From contig NZ_CP023317.1 in assembly GCF_009497655.1 (NCBI RefSeq), forward strand, positions 3,625,501 to 3,689,500: a stretch of 64,000 nucleotides of DNA, in the 5' to 3' direction. Positions 1-8,778 of this stretch are shown here, piece after piece. The DNA is from Priestia megaterium. Lineage in GTDB: Bacteria > Bacillota > Bacilli > Bacillales > Bacillaceae_H. The notes below the pieces were generated by a model, which saw only the letters and a program-made list of their open reading frames with translations, was not told where the DNA came from and did not search any database. A program made the position numbers and the translations under genes. Position 1 is the first letter of the stretch; each line of letters begins with the position of its first letter.

Positions 1-350
1 AGTCAGGAAAAGAGCTGCGTGCTTCTATTCAAGACGGAGCGAATCAAGCACTTGCTAAAACAGGTCAAGTGAAAGAAACGGTATATGCAAAAGGCCAAGA
101 TTTCAAACAGCGCACGGCTCGTCTTTCACAAAAAGTCTCCGAACAATCTTCGCAAGTTGTCAACAAAGTGAAATCTCTACGCACTGCTAAAGAACAGCCG
201 CTTGCAGAAACGGCTGCAGCAGAAGAGCTTGAAACGACAGAAATCGTTCAAGATCCTGTTCTTGAAGCTGAAGCGGTGCAAGAAGAATTAAATACAATTA
301 CGCAAGAAGTAAGTGACTTAGAACAATCTGTCGATGAAACAAGACGTTAA
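1..350 (+). CDS. YtxH-domain protein, C-terminal part (5' end outside window)
   Basis: The frame is open to the left edge, so only the C-terminal ~115 residues are visible and no start can be assigned. The first visible residues read SGKELRASIQDG, which matches the 'SGKELR' signature at the end of the YtxH domain, a small family with an N-terminal glycine-rich membrane segment. The rest is Ala/Glu/Gln-rich and probably a long helix or coiled coil, ending acidic. YtxH proteins are often general-stress proteins of unknown function. A strong palindromic terminator follows six bases after the stop codon. The family call rests on a short motif. Confidence 0.6.
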   Translation, partial: SGKELRASIQDGANQALAKTGQVKETVYAKGQDFKQRTARLSQKVSEQSSQVVNKVKSLRTAKEQPLAETAAAEELETTEIVQDPVLEAEAVQEELNTITQEVSDLEQSVDETRR

Positions 351-355
351 TAACG

Positions 356-386
356 AGCTGTAGAGATATCTCTACAGCTTTTTTAT
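356..386 (+). terminator. Rho-independent terminator of the YtxH-type gene
   Basis: A perfect 24-nt palindrome (356-379, AGCTGTAGAGAT and its complement) runs straight into a T-run on the plus strand. Confidence 0.85.
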
Positions 387-395
387 GTATATTCG

Positions 396-734
396 CTATC
401 CTTCCTTCCACCCTTCAAAAAAATAGCCTCCATATGGACACGGCTCTGATTCCGGCAGTTCTTCATAACGCTGTCCGCTGTAATACTTCGCCAGCACAAT
501 CTTAGGCTTCAAAACCGCTATCCCTTCACTGTCTTCTTGCTCCGCTCCGCTTTCTCTCATCAAACAAAAAATATCCATTCCCGCAAACTCTCCGTACCCT
601 TGATAGCACGACTCATAATAAACTTTACCAGGTGTCACCAAATAACACTCCCGCTGCCACGACGGCTGCTTACTGTAGACACTCGCAATACTTATTCCAC
701 TCACTGCACACTTCCAGCTGCAAATTCCAACCAT
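396..734 (-). CDS. Hypothetical protein, 112 aa
   Basis: I chose the ATG at 734 (MVGICSW...) because GGAGG lies 7 bases upstream. An ATG eleven codons earlier (767) has no ribosome binding site. The protein has a Cys/Trp-rich start, no signal peptide and no membrane segment. It ends with an aromatic stretch (CPYGGYFFEGWKEG). I do not recognise the family. It stands alone, convergent to the YtxH-type gene, with which it may share a terminator. Confidence 0.6.
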   Translation of the reverse strand: MVGICSWKCAVSGISIASVYSKQPSWQRECYLVTPGKVYYESCYQGYGEFAGMDIFCLMRESGAEQEDSEGIAVLKPKIVLAKYYSGQRYEELPESEPCPYGGYFFEGWKEG

Positions 735-878
735 ATAACGCCTCCAACGACTTAATAGTCTATTCATCTACAACTTTTGATGAAATCAAACGTCCTGAGA
801 AATGTACAGCATTTTAACGTCGACCAAAAACCTACGCTACCAGATTCCCTGACCCCTTGAATTCCCCCAAAAAGGTCC

Positions 879-973
879 ACCTATGCGGAAGTTGGCAGCC
901 CGCAAGGGAGGACAACTTCCGCTTAGGTCTAGCTCTGTCTCCGTGGCTAAAGAGCAGCCACGGAGACAGAGCT
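879..973. repeat. Two adjacent long hairpins in the gap 735-1024
   Basis: The first inverted repeat pairs 885-894 with 913-922 (GCGGAAGTTG/CAACTTCCGC) and extends outward to 879/928 with one mismatch. The second is a perfect 18-bp stem, 931-948 with 956-973 and a 7-base loop. Neither is followed by a T-run on the plus strand, so they do not look like ordinary terminators. No gene with a ribosome binding site is seen between 735 and 1024. Confidence 0.7.
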
Positions 974-980
974 ACATCGA

Positions 981-1031
981 TAAAAATAAAAAAGGTCTGA
1001 TAAATCGACCATTTCTGGTGATTATCAGACC
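981..1031 (-). terminator. Terminator overlapping the stop of the 86-aa gene
   Basis: On the minus strand the stem 1031-1022/1003-994 (GGTCTGATAA/TTATCAGACC) is followed by TTTTTTATTTTTA. The TGA stop codon (1027-1025) lies inside the upstream arm. Confidence 0.8.
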
Positions 1032-1285
1032 TCAAGTTTTTCTGCATTTGAGCGGCTTATTTGCTGTTCAAGCGATTTAGCCAGCAGGACAATTTCATGA
1101 TCTACATATTTTGTTTTGATTTCTTCAATTTCCATTAATGTTTTAGAAAAGCTTTCTGCATTATTTCCCTGTCTGTGCTGCACATCTTTAAAGAAATCAA
1201 GCAGTGCCTCGTTAGACTGCGTTGGACGGCTAAAATCAATCGTGTACATTTTGTACCCCAGTGTTAAATTTGTTGTAGTTGTCAT
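1025..1285 (-). CDS. Hypothetical small protein, 86 aa
   Basis: I chose the start MTTTTNLTLGYK at 1285 because a GGGGGA tract lies about 9 bases upstream. The ATG five codons earlier sits too close to its own AGGAAG. The protein is soluble and mostly helical by composition, with a charged C-terminal half (EIEEIKTKYVDHEI...), no Cys and no membrane segment. No family is recognised. It is monocistronic with its own terminator. Confidence 0.55.
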   Translation of the reverse strand: MTTTTNLTLGYKMYTIDFSRPTQSNEALLDFFKDVQHRQGNNAESFSKTLMEIEEIKTKYVDHEIVLLAKSLEQQISRSNAEKLEV

Positions 1286-1394
1286 AATTATTTCCCCCAT
1301 TCTTCCTATAGTGATATATCTTCTATTCTTTACCCTTTAATTCCTTCTTTTTAACCTAAATTAATTATTTTTTTCAAAAAAACTTCCCATTATA

Positions 1395-1423
1395 AGAAAA
1401 AACACCCTTATAACAAGGATGTT
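1395..1423 (-). terminator. Terminator of the CxxC protein gene
   Basis: A 9-bp stem with one mismatch (AACATCCTT/AAGGGTGTT) on the minus strand, followed by TTTTTTCTT. It overlaps the end of the gene at 1422. Confidence 0.65.
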
Positions 1424-2030
1424 AGAGTATTCTTCCCTTCGGTACAATTCCAGATGCAAAGTCATCTTTGAACTTAAAGCTAGCAGAATTGTTTTCCTCT
1501 AGAAAATGTATTTCCCATTTAAAGACGGGATATTCAGGCTTGTACATTTCGACTTTCTGATTGGGATTTTCTTCTAATCTTGCAATTACTCGTTTGAATC
1601 CTTCATATGCAATCCACCAGTCGCTTCCGGTTTCATCGGTAATAAAACAAATAGAACCGTCAATTAAATGAAGGTTTTGCTTGATATCATCAGCATTGGT
1701 AAAATACGCATTTCCAAACGTTTGAAGACAACGATCGCAATAACCTGCTTTGCCTCCATCTTTATAAATCCAGTGTGCGATTGGCTCACTGCAGTCTTTA
1801 CACGTATTCGTCACTTCTTGAAGAAATGTCTTGCCGCTCCACTGTTCTTTTTCATTTTCAAACACGGTCCATACTAAATAATCCTCCATTTGCTCTGAAA
1901 TAAAAAGGCGAAACGGCTCGTCTCGATGCCAAAAATGAATATTCTGTTCGTCTGATTCTTCAAAGTCTATGACAAAATTATCTCGTTCTAATATATGTCG
2001 AATAACATTGGTTAAAAAGGTAACATCCAT
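1422..2030 (-). CDS. Hypothetical protein with CxxC...CxxC zinc-ribbon-like knuckle, 202 aa
   Basis: I chose the ATG at 2030 (MDVTFLTN) because GGGAGG lies 7 bases upstream; the ATG at 2054 has no such site. Near the middle CKDC and CDRC pairs lie about 22 residues apart, the spacing of a small zinc-binding knuckle. The flanking sequence is rich in Trp, Phe and acidic residues, with no signal peptide. I do not recognise the family. It is divergent from the lipoprotein gene at 2204 and has its own terminator. Confidence 0.6.
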   Translation of the reverse strand: MDVTFLTNVIRHILERDNFVIDFEESDEQNIHFWHRDEPFRLFISEQMEDYLVWTVFENEKEQWSGKTFLQEVTNTCKDCSEPIAHWIYKDGGKAGYCDRCLQTFGNAYFTNADDIKQNLHLIDGSICFITDETGSDWWIAYEGFKRVIARLEENPNQKVEMYKPEYPVFKWEIHFLEENNSASFKFKDDFASGIVPKGRIL

Positions 2031-2203
2031 ACAAGGACCTCCCGTACTAAGCATAGCTTCTAGTAATATAGCGTTTATGAGTTAAAACATATCACGCGCG
2101 CTGAAATAACGTCAATGATTACCTCTTGCTTTCTCCGAAAACTGGAAAAGAAATGGTCAAACGCGCTATAATGGTAGTCATGTTAAAACGGAAAGGAGAT
2201 TTT

Positions 2204-2569
2204 ATGAAGTTTACCGTTCAATCAGCTGCACTTTTTCTTCTCTTTTTTATTTGTTTAAGCGGCTGTTCGGATAACGCCGAGCAGTCAAAAAAGCCGGCCG
2301 GCTATTTAGTTCAAGGGCGCATTTTACAAGTGAAACAGAATGAAATTCTCATTGCAAACGTCATTCCGCGAGATACCGCGCTTGACTATACAACCAAAGA
2401 AATACTTGGTTCTAGCGATGTACAGCCTATTTATGTAAAAGTTGCAGATGATCAAACATACAAAAAAGGACAGCTCGTTAAAGCATGGCTCAAAAAAGAC
2501 AAAAGCGTTCAGTATTCTGTTCCCGCAAAAGGCGAGGCTGTGGAAGTCAACATTTTAAAACAGCCGTAG
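2204..2569 (+). CDS. Lipoprotein, DUF3221-like, 121 aa
   Basis: The start at 2204 is set by AAAGGAG 5 bases upstream. The N-terminus is a typical lipoprotein signal: positive start, FLLFFICL core and the lipobox LSGC, so the mature protein starts at Cys and sits on the outer face of the membrane. The mature part (GYLVQGRILQV..., ...YVKVAD..YKKGQLVKAWL) has the small beta-barrel pattern of DUF3221 proteins of unknown role. It is convergent with the patatin gene and shares a hairpin with it. Confidence 0.7.
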   Translation: MKFTVQSAALFLLFFICLSGCSDNAEQSKKPAGYLVQGRILQVKQNEILIANVIPRDTALDYTTKEILGSSDVQPIYVKVADDQTYKKGQLVKAWLKKDKSVQYSVPAKGEAVEVNILKQP

Positions 2570-2571
2570 AA

Positions 2572-2592
2572 AAGCTCCTGTTACAGGAGCTT
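2572..2592. terminator. Shared hairpin between lipoprotein and patatin genes
   Basis: Perfect 9-bp stem AAGCTCCTG/CAGGAGCTT with a 3-base loop. The loop TTA is the minus-strand TAA stop of the patatin gene. On the minus strand it is followed by a short TTTTC, so it mainly serves the patatin gene. Confidence 0.6.
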
Positions 2593-3513
2593 CCTTCGCG
2601 TCAGCGGACGTTCGGTCCGATTCATTTTATGCTGTTCAAAATCCCACTTTTCTAAAAAGCGCTTTGCTGATATATAACCAGATTCATATAAAAACTCGAT
2701 TTCTTCTTCTTTTAATGCAAAATCCGTTGCCGTAATCACACCCGTTGGAATTTGTACGGTTCGTTCTTTTGTCTCCGCGTTCAAATACCGCAAATCGTGA
2801 GCTTGCAGCATCGTTGTAAACATGCTTTTAAATAAATGGACAGGTGTTGGAATAATAGCAGCTGTATCAATTTCTTCTTTTACAAATCGAAAACCAAACG
2901 TCGGGAAACGCGGATGCTCCGTATCAAACAGCCAAATCGGAAAATTGCTTAAAAGCGCTCCATCGACAATGTATGACCTCTTGAACCCTTTGGATTTCCA
3001 AATGACGGGACGAAAGAAAAAAGGAATGGACGCACTCATCATCACGGCTTGTGAAATCTTCATATCGCTTGGCTGCATTCCGTATCGGGGCAAATCGTCA
3101 GGGAGCACAAGCATCTGTCCGTTCGAAATATCTGAGGCAATAATTTTCAGCTTATCTGCAGGCAAATCTGCAAACGTTTCGATTCCTTTTTCACGCAGCA
3201 GACCGTACACCCATTTTTCCAAATAATCATTTTTATAAAAACCTAAATGAACCATCAGTTCAATCAAGTTGCCAATGAGAGGAATTCGGTTAATGATCGT
3301 TTTTCCGCGAAACTTGGCATAGTCCATGTTTTGAAGCTCCTTGCGAATTTCCCCGCTTTTATAGCCGCTCGCCAAAAGTGCCGCAATCAACGCTCCGGCT
3401 GACGTACCTGCTAGACGCTGCCATTCTACATTGCTTTCTTCCATCGCTTCAATCGCACCGGTGAATGCGATTCCTCGAACTCCTCCCCCTTCAAACACAG
3501 CATCTGCTTTCAC
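2581..3513 (-). CDS. Patatin-like phospholipase family protein, 310 aa
   Basis: Predicted Ser-Asp dyad acyl hydrolase. Visible motifs are the oxyanion-hole loop GGGVRG (residues 9-14), the nucleophile elbow GTSAG (Ser38) and the catalytic Asp in VDGALLSNFP (Asp184). These are the full patatin set, in order and intact. There is no signal peptide, so it is probably cytoplasmic or peripheral on membranes. The GTG start at 3513 has GGAGG 8 bases upstream. The substrate is unknown; bacterial relatives are esterases or phospholipase A-like enzymes. It stands as a single gene. Confidence 0.85.
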   Translation of the reverse strand: MKADAVFEGGGVRGIAFTGAIEAMEESNVEWQRLAGTSAGALIAALLASGYKSGEIRKELQNMDYAKFRGKTIINRIPLIGNLIELMVHLGFYKNDYLEKWVYGLLREKGIETFADLPADKLKIIASDISNGQMLVLPDDLPRYGMQPSDMKISQAVMMSASIPFFFRPVIWKSKGFKRSYIVDGALLSNFPIWLFDTEHPRFPTFGFRFVKEEIDTAAIIPTPVHLFKSMFTTMLQAHDLRYLNAETKERTVQIPTGVITATDFALKEEEIEFLYESGYISAKRFLEKWDFEQHKMNRTERPLTRRKLL

Positions 3514-3606
3514 ATCTTTCCCCTCCTATACAACTCTCTAGTTTTTATATACCCTTTTTTATATTCAGGTTTTCGCTACTCCATACCTTTTATTTTTTTA
3601 ACAAAA

Positions 3607-3637
3607 AAAGACTGTTTCTTTGATCGAAACAGTCTTT
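3607..3637 (-). terminator. Terminator of the Bce-type operon
   Basis: A 12-bp stem, AAAGACTGTTTC/GAAACAGTCTTT with a 7-base loop, followed on the minus strand by T-runs. It lies four bases past the permease stop codon. Confidence 0.85.
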
Positions 3638-3640
3638 TCT

Positions 3641-5551
3641 TTACAGTCGCTTTATTACCATTCGATAGTAATTCATTGTCAGCCAGTAGAAAATGAAATA
3701 AATAACCCCGTATACTGCATCCGCTATTAAAACAGGAACGATCAGACTTTCACCGGTTAGATTCGTAATGACCTTCAGCGCAAATAGACTGTGCAAGATG
3801 CCAATTACTAAAGGCAAACCAAACGTAAACAGCTGCTGCTTTCGAACGGCGCTCATCATTTGAGACACTGAAAACCCAAGCTTGCGCAGTACTTCAAATC
3901 TTTTGCGCTCTTGTTCGGCTTCGGAGATTTGCTTAAAATAAATAATACTGCCCGTTGCCATCAAAAAGACGAGCCCTAAAAATCCTCCAATAAAAATAAA
4001 CAATCCTTTACTCATTAAGCCTGCCTGAAACACATCATAGTATGAAGTACGGCTTTCTCCAGCTTCTTTTGCGATTTGATGATAGTTCTTAGTAAGTTCG
4101 TTTTGTTTGTTTCCATCATCGGTATTAAATACGTACACCGCTTGCTTTTTTCCAGCCTTTGAAAGTTTGATAAACGTGTCGTGATTGACTACAAACTGAT
4201 AGCCGGCACTGTCAGAATCAAGAATGAGCAAAGGCTCGGATTTAACGACTTTTAAAGCAAGCTGTTCTGATTCCTTCAGCTGCACAGCTGCGGTTTTACC
4301 TGTACTAGGCTTAAACACTTTTCCTTTTGCCATTGAATCAAAAATAACGGTTTCATTTGCGCTTAGCGCAGGAACCGAAACGCCATTTTTCCGCACTTCT
4401 TCTTCATCTAAAAAGCTGATTTGTTCCCTATCTTTATAGTAGCCCGATGTAATAAATCGAAAATCCGATAAATCAGCGGAATGCTTCACGATATGATAGA
4501 CATACTGATTTGATTGGATATCTAACTCACGCAGTACATCCATAAAGCCTTGCGCTGCGTTTTTACTGTGCAGCGTATAGTCATAAGGCTGCATGCTTCT
4601 GGCATCGGCTTTTGTGTTATAGTACGAGGAATACGTCACACCAACTGCTACAAGTGTAGTAGCCGACAAAATCGTAATTAGGGTTAACACTCGTGCATTT
4701 GCTTTAATGCGATACATCATCGTAGAAACGCTTAGCATATTTGCAAACGAATAATATCGGCTTGCATGCTCTCGGTAAAGTCCCATCAGCCACTCAATTG
4801 TGGCTTTAAAAAGTAAAAATGTACCGAAAATGACCGAGAACAGTACAACGGCTACAATTAGAAAAAAATTAGGCGTCACAATGTTTCCCGATGAAAGGTA
4901 GTACCCATAGCCAACGAGTAAGATACCCAGTCCTCCCACTGCAATTGAGCGTTTCGAATTCATTTTATTTACGCGTTCACTTTTGCTTTCTGCTTGAAAC
5001 AAATCTAATAGCGTATAGCGGTACATAATAAAATAGCCTTGAAACGAGATAAAAATGGTAACAATCAAAAACACTACGGCTGTTTTCAAAACCGCTTGAA
5101 GAGAAAATGTGAGCGTAATAGAAAACGACAGTCCCATAAGCTTTAGTAAAAACAGCACAAACAGCCTTGAAAACACGGTACCTAGTAAAATACCGACCAC
5201 CAAAGAAAAAATCCCCAGCAGCATATTCTCGTAGAAAATCATTTTCCCAATCGTACGTTTTTCAATACCGACTAAATGATACAGTCCGAGCTCTCTCTTA
5301 CGCTGTCTGATAAAAAATGAGTTTGTGTACCAAATAAAGACAACAATAAAAGTAAGCAAAACGTAATTTGAAGCATTAAAAATGCCCTGCAGCCTCATCT
5401 CTTCTCCAATCACTTTTGAAATCGATTGGTCGTACTGAAGCGTAGCAAACACATAGTACACAACAATACTAAAAATCATTGAAAAGAAATAAAGGCTGTA
5501 CCGACTAATATTTTTGCGCATATTCTTTTTAACAAGATCAAATACGGTCAT
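3641..5551 (-). CDS. BceB/YxdM-type ABC transporter permease, 636 aa
   Basis: FtsX-family permease of the antimicrobial-peptide sensing/detoxification type. Size and layout match BceB-like proteins: an N-terminal helix ([18 protein letters not shown]), several more helices up to about residue 300, a large extracellular domain of ~200 residues, then three C-terminal helices. The ATG at 5551 ([10 protein letters not shown]) fits family starts better than the GTG three codons upstream (5560). The start lies inside the end of the ATPase gene (overlap 14-23 bp), so the two are translationally coupled. In this family the permease also presents the peptide signal to the partner kinase. Confidence 0.9.
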   Translation of the reverse strand: MTVFDLVKKNMRKNISRYSLYFFSMIFSIVVYYVFATLQYDQSISKVIGEEMRLQGIFNASNYVLLTFIVVFIWYTNSFFIRQRKRELGLYHLVGIEKRTIGKMIFYENMLLGIFSLVVGILLGTVFSRLFVLFLLKLMGLSFSITLTFSLQAVLKTAVVFLIVTIFISFQGYFIMYRYTLLDLFQAESKSERVNKMNSKRSIAVGGLGILLVGYGYYLSSGNIVTPNFFLIVAVVLFSVIFGTFLLFKATIEWLMGLYREHASRYYSFANMLSVSTMMYRIKANARVLTLITILSATTLVAVGVTYSSYYNTKADARSMQPYDYTLHSKNAAQGFMDVLRELDIQSNQYVYHIVKHSADLSDFRFITSGYYKDREQISFLDEEEVRKNGVSVPALSANETVIFDSMAKGKVFKPSTGKTAAVQLKESEQLALKVVKSEPLLILDSDSAGYQFVVNHDTFIKLSKAGKKQAVYVFNTDDGNKQNELTKNYHQIAKEAGESRTSYYDVFQAGLMSKGLFIFIGGFLGLVFLMATGSIIYFKQISEAEQERKRFEVLRKLGFSVSQMMSAVRKQQLFTFGLPLVIGILHSLFALKVITNLTGESLIVPVLIADAVYGVIYFIFYWLTMNYYRMVIKRL

Positions 5552-6305
5552 AGCCTTCACCGCCTAATGCGCCTTGAATGTTCATAATTCGTTTGAAAAA
5601 TTCTTGTCTCGTTTGTTCGCCTTTAAACAGCTCCGTGTAAATTTGTCCGTCTTTAATAAACAGCACGCGGCTGCAGTAGCTTGAAGCCAGCGGATCATGC
5701 GTCACCATAATAATGGTGGCACGGTCTTCTTGATTTAACTGGGACATCTTTTCAAGCAGGCTTGAAGCGGCCTTGGAATCAAGAGCTCCGGTAGGTTCAT
5801 CGGCGAAAATAACGGCTGGATTCGTAATAATTGCTCTCGCTGCTGCAACGCGCTGTTTTTGTCCACCAGAAATCTCATACGGGTACTTACCCGCCAGCTC
5901 ATAGATGCCTAGTCGCGTTGCGGTGTCTTTCAGCTTCGCTTCCATTTCTTTCTTAGACATTTTTGTAACCGTAAGCGGCAGAAGAATATTTTCTTTTACT
6001 GTTAACGTATCCAGTAAATTATAATCTTGAAAAATAAATCCTAGATGATTGCGTCTGAAAGCAGACAGCTTCTTATCTTTCATGAGCGCTACGTTTTCTC
6101 CTTGAATCCATACCTCGCCATCTGTGGGACGGTCAATCGTTGAAAGAATGTTCATCAGCGTCGTTTTTCCCGCTCCAGATGGTCCCATAATACCGACAAA
6201 CTCTCCTTCTTCGATTGTAAAATCAATTCCTTGTAGCGCTTCGTATACGTTTCCTCTTGATCCAAACGTTTTGGTTACATTTTTCCCTTCAAGGACAATA
6301 CTCAT
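5538..6305 (-). CDS. BceA/YxdL-type ABC transporter ATP-binding protein, 255 aa
   Basis: ATPase of the peptide-sensing transporter. The Walker A motif GPSGAGKTT, signature SGGQKQR, Walker [13 protein letters not shown] and switch His (MVTHD) are all intact. The ATG at 6305 is preceded by AGGAGG, and its ATGA overlaps the stop of the upstream YxeA-like gene. The family works as two ATPases on one large permease and either removes peptide antibiotics from their lipid target or reports flux to the BceS-like kinase. Confidence 0.92.
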   Translation of the reverse strand: MSIVLEGKNVTKTFGSRGNVYEALQGIDFTIEEGEFVGIMGPSGAGKTTLMNILSTIDRPTDGEVWIQGENVALMKDKKLSAFRRNHLGFIFQDYNLLDTLTVKENILLPLTVTKMSKKEMEAKLKDTATRLGIYELAGKYPYEISGGQKQRVAAARAIITNPAVIFADEPTGALDSKAASSLLEKMSQLNQEDRATIIMVTHDPLASSYCSRVLFIKDGQIYTELFKGEQTRQEFFKRIMNIQGALGGEGYDRI

Positions 6306-6658
6306 TTCCCTTCCTCCTTTCGTTCTTTTGTAGGCCACACGCTTTTCACCCGCTGCGGCAGCTCATTTTTTGTTATAATGTCATATTTCCGAACTTCGTT
6401 ACCTCGAACAAAAAGGTCAATAACCGTTCCTTCTTTTAACTGTTTAATCGTCGTAAACGTTTGAAAAGTTGTTTGTCCTTTTTCGTTTATTACTGAAATG
6501 GTATATTGAACTCGTCCATAGTCGTCCACTTTTTTTGCTTCTTTTGGGATGATCCCGTATTGATGCTCCGTTGCGGCGTTTTGATAAATCTTTACTCCTC
6601 CTATACATGCTCCCACAATAAAAATCAGGGCTAAAAGGCTAATCCACTTTCGCTTCAT
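6302..6658 (-). CDS. YxeA-family (DUF1093) membrane-anchored or secreted protein, 118 aa
   Basis: Small protein with one N-terminal hydrophobic segment ([21 protein letters not shown]) followed by an extracytoplasmic domain of the YxeA/DUF1093 type ('[28 protein letters not shown]' region; [13 protein letters not shown]). In B. subtilis yxeA lies at the end of the yxdJKLM cluster; here it sits between kinase and ATPase genes. GGAGG lies 8 bases before the ATG. It overlaps the ATPase gene by 4 bp. Its function is unknown, but the conserved linkage suggests a role in the peptide-response module. Confidence 0.75.
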   Translation of the reverse strand: MKRKWISLLALIFIVGACIGGVKIYQNAATEHQYGIIPKEAKKVDDYGRVQYTISVINEKGQTTFQTFTTIKQLKEGTVIDLFVRGNEVRKYDIITKNELPQRVKSVWPTKERKEEGK

Positions 6659-6745
6659 GTACGTTCCCTCCTTGTGTATAGCTCTATCTTACTTCGTAAC
6701 AAGGAAAGATTCGTTTGAAGCAGATGACAATCTCGGCTTTCAACC

Positions 6746-7780
6746 TTACATTTTTGAAAGGTTATCAAAAGAATTCGGTTTGTAGAAGGTCAAAATTACC
6801 GTGGTTCCTTCGTGTAAAAGTGAATGTACCTCTATTCGATGGCCAAGAGCATCTGTAATTTTTTTTGAAAAATACAGCCCTAGCCCCGTAGCTCCTTTCG
6901 ATTTTCTTCCGACATTTCCTGTAAATCCTTTTTCAAATATGCGCGGAAGGTCTTGTGGTGGAATGCCCTCCCCTTGGTCAACGATAAATAACTTCACATA
7001 CTTCGGCGTTTCTTCACTAAAAAAAGAAAGCTTTCCTTCTAGAGGGCTATATTTAATTGCATTGGATAACACTTGCTTCACAACAAACTGCATCCACTTT
7101 GGGTCAGTGTGCACTAACGTATCTAGATTCTTTTCATCAATATGCAGTCTTTTCTCAATACACCATTTCGAGAAATACGCAACGTTTGGAAAAACAAGTT
7201 CGCTTAGCGACACTGCCTGCACCTGGTAATCTTTTTCTAAGTGACGCAGACGTGCGGCATATAAATTCTGATCTACTAACCCATCAATTTTCATCCATTC
7301 ATCTTCAATATCCTTAAGCCAAGGCCATTTATAAAGCTCTGTACGACGAGCGTTAATAAGCAGCTTCATAGCAGTAAGCGGCGTTTTGATTTCATGAACC
7401 CACGTCGTTATATATTCCTGCTGTTCTCGCTGCTGTACGTGAAGAGCGTGAGTTTGTCTGCGATAGACACGATCTATACGCTGCAGCAGACTCAGCATGT
7501 CTTCATCTGCTTTCGTTCGCACGTATGAATGCATTTCTTGTAAATCGTACGCGTCATTCTGCAGCATTAAACTTAATCTTTTTATAAATCTTCTTTCTTT
7601 TACTCCTCTCCATAAAAGAAACAGAATTAGCATACACAGCGTTAAAAGATTCAAGTACCAAAACGAAGTAGACGATACCTTAATATCATACTCGAGAAGC
7701 AGCAGAGCATCGATTACACTCAGCCATAGAAGAACGAATAGAATCCAGCTTAGCCTTTCTCTTAAAAAACTTTTCCACAT
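6746..7780 (-). CDS. BceS-like intramembrane-sensing histidine kinase, 344 aa
   Basis: Two close transmembrane helices at the N-terminus (about 11-30 and 40-58) with almost no extracellular loop, typical of BceS/YxdK kinases, which sense through their ABC transporter. The phospho-acceptor His is in WVHEIKTPLTAMKLL; the N box SNAIKYSP, G1 box DQGEGIPP and G2 box GLGLYFSKK follow. It starts one base after the response-regulator stop. It ends before a gap of ~90 bp to the YxeA-like gene; that gap probably holds the target promoter of the regulator. Confidence 0.9.
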   Translation of the reverse strand: MWKSFLRERLSWILFVLLWLSVIDALLLLEYDIKVSSTSFWYLNLLTLCMLILFLLWRGVKERRFIKRLSLMLQNDAYDLQEMHSYVRTKADEDMLSLLQRIDRVYRRQTHALHVQQREQQEYITTWVHEIKTPLTAMKLLINARRTELYKWPWLKDIEDEWMKIDGLVDQNLYAARLRHLEKDYQVQAVSLSELVFPNVAYFSKWCIEKRLHIDEKNLDTLVHTDPKWMQFVVKQVLSNAIKYSPLEGKLSFFSEETPKYVKLFIVDQGEGIPPQDLPRIFEKGFTGNVGRKSKGATGLGLYFSKKITDALGHRIEVHSLLHEGTTVILTFYKPNSFDNLSKM

Positions 7781-7781
7781 T

Positions 7782-8453
7782 TTAATTCACCAGATATCCT
7801 TGACCTTTTTTGGTCACGATTTGATCATTCAGCCCGATTTCTTCCAGCTTGGTACGAATGCGTGTGATGTTGACTGAAAGCGTATTGTCACTTACAAATT
7901 TCTCATCTTCCCATAATCTTCGCATAAGCTCTTCTCGCGATACAATCTTGCCTCGCTCTTCCAAAAGAAGCCGTAAAATAAAAAATTCATTTTTCGTTAA
8001 ATGAACTTCTCGATCGTTATAATGCAAACTTCCTTTTTTTAAGTCTAGCACCGCGCCGTTCCACTCGATAACGTCTGAAATCGTGTCTCCATACGAATAC
8101 GTTCTGCGCAGAAGTGCCTGCACTTTAGCAATAAGAACATCCAAGTTAAACGGCTTTTGGATATAGTCATCCGCCCCAACATTCATTGCCATAACAATGT
8201 CCATTGGATGTTCACGAGACGACAGAAATACGATAGGAGTTTTTGAAACTGTACGTATTTGCTGACACCAGTAAAACCCGTCATATACAGGTAAATTCAC
8301 GTCTAAAATGACCAATTCTGGGCTTTCTGCAATAAATACTTCCATTACCTTTTGAAAATCTTCTACTCCAGCCACTTCAAATGACCACTGTTCGAATTTT
8401 TCTTTCACTAATTCATATATTTTGCTATCGTCTTCTACAATTAAAATTTTCAT
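7782..8453 (-). CDS. BceR/YxdJ-type OmpR-family response regulator, 223 aa
   Basis: N-terminal receiver domain with the acidic pair (VEDDS), phospho-acceptor Asp in VILDVNLPVYDG, the Thr/Ser switch (VFLSSR) and Lys in YIQKPF, followed by an OmpR winged-helix DNA-binding domain (EVHLTKNEFFILRLL..., VNITRIRTKLEEIG). AGAGGTG precedes the ATG. It is the first gene of the five-gene module and presumably activates the downstream ABC genes when the kinase is triggered by a peptide antibiotic. The specific peptide cannot be read from sequence. Confidence 0.92.
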   Translation of the reverse strand: MKILIVEDDSKIYELVKEKFEQWSFEVAGVEDFQKVMEVFIAESPELVILDVNLPVYDGFYWCQQIRTVSKTPIVFLSSREHPMDIVMAMNVGADDYIQKPFNLDVLIAKVQALLRRTYSYGDTISDVIEWNGAVLDLKKGSLHYNDREVHLTKNEFFILRLLLEERGKIVSREELMRRLWEDEKFVSDNTLSVNITRIRTKLEEIGLNDQIVTKKGQGYLVN

Positions 8454-8778
8454 ACCTTCACCTCTGTATTCTCCTATGTATTATGTATACCCGACTGTTG
8501 AGGGTTTTCTTAAAAGTTCATCTAACCCATTAGCATGACGGCAATTTTCTTAAAAATAAACTTTTTATGTCTGTAAAATGAAGAATGAACGAGTATTATC
8601 GTAGTGTAAACTTGTGCATGATACAAGTATCTCTGTTTAAATACTACAAAATAATGACAATATCGTTAATAAGTAATCTTTAAACTCCATTAAATGCTCA
8701 TTTTTTGTTACTATAGTATATAAGATGAAAACTTAAACTAATTTGACATGTGGATATGTAAAAAGGAGCTAGTTATCA
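8454..8778. other. Divergent intergenic region (325 bp), promoters only
   Basis: AT-rich spacer between the response-regulator gene and the squalene-synthase-family gene. No ORF here has a ribosome binding site. TATAGT/TATATAA-type -10 candidates lie around 8713-8725, 55-65 bp before the enzyme gene, but I do not see a convincing -35. Confidence 0.5.

Noticed and set aside
8586-8680. Short ATG frame upstream of the squalene-synthase-type gene
   Set aside because: No ribosome binding site and AT-rich composition; regarded as chance.
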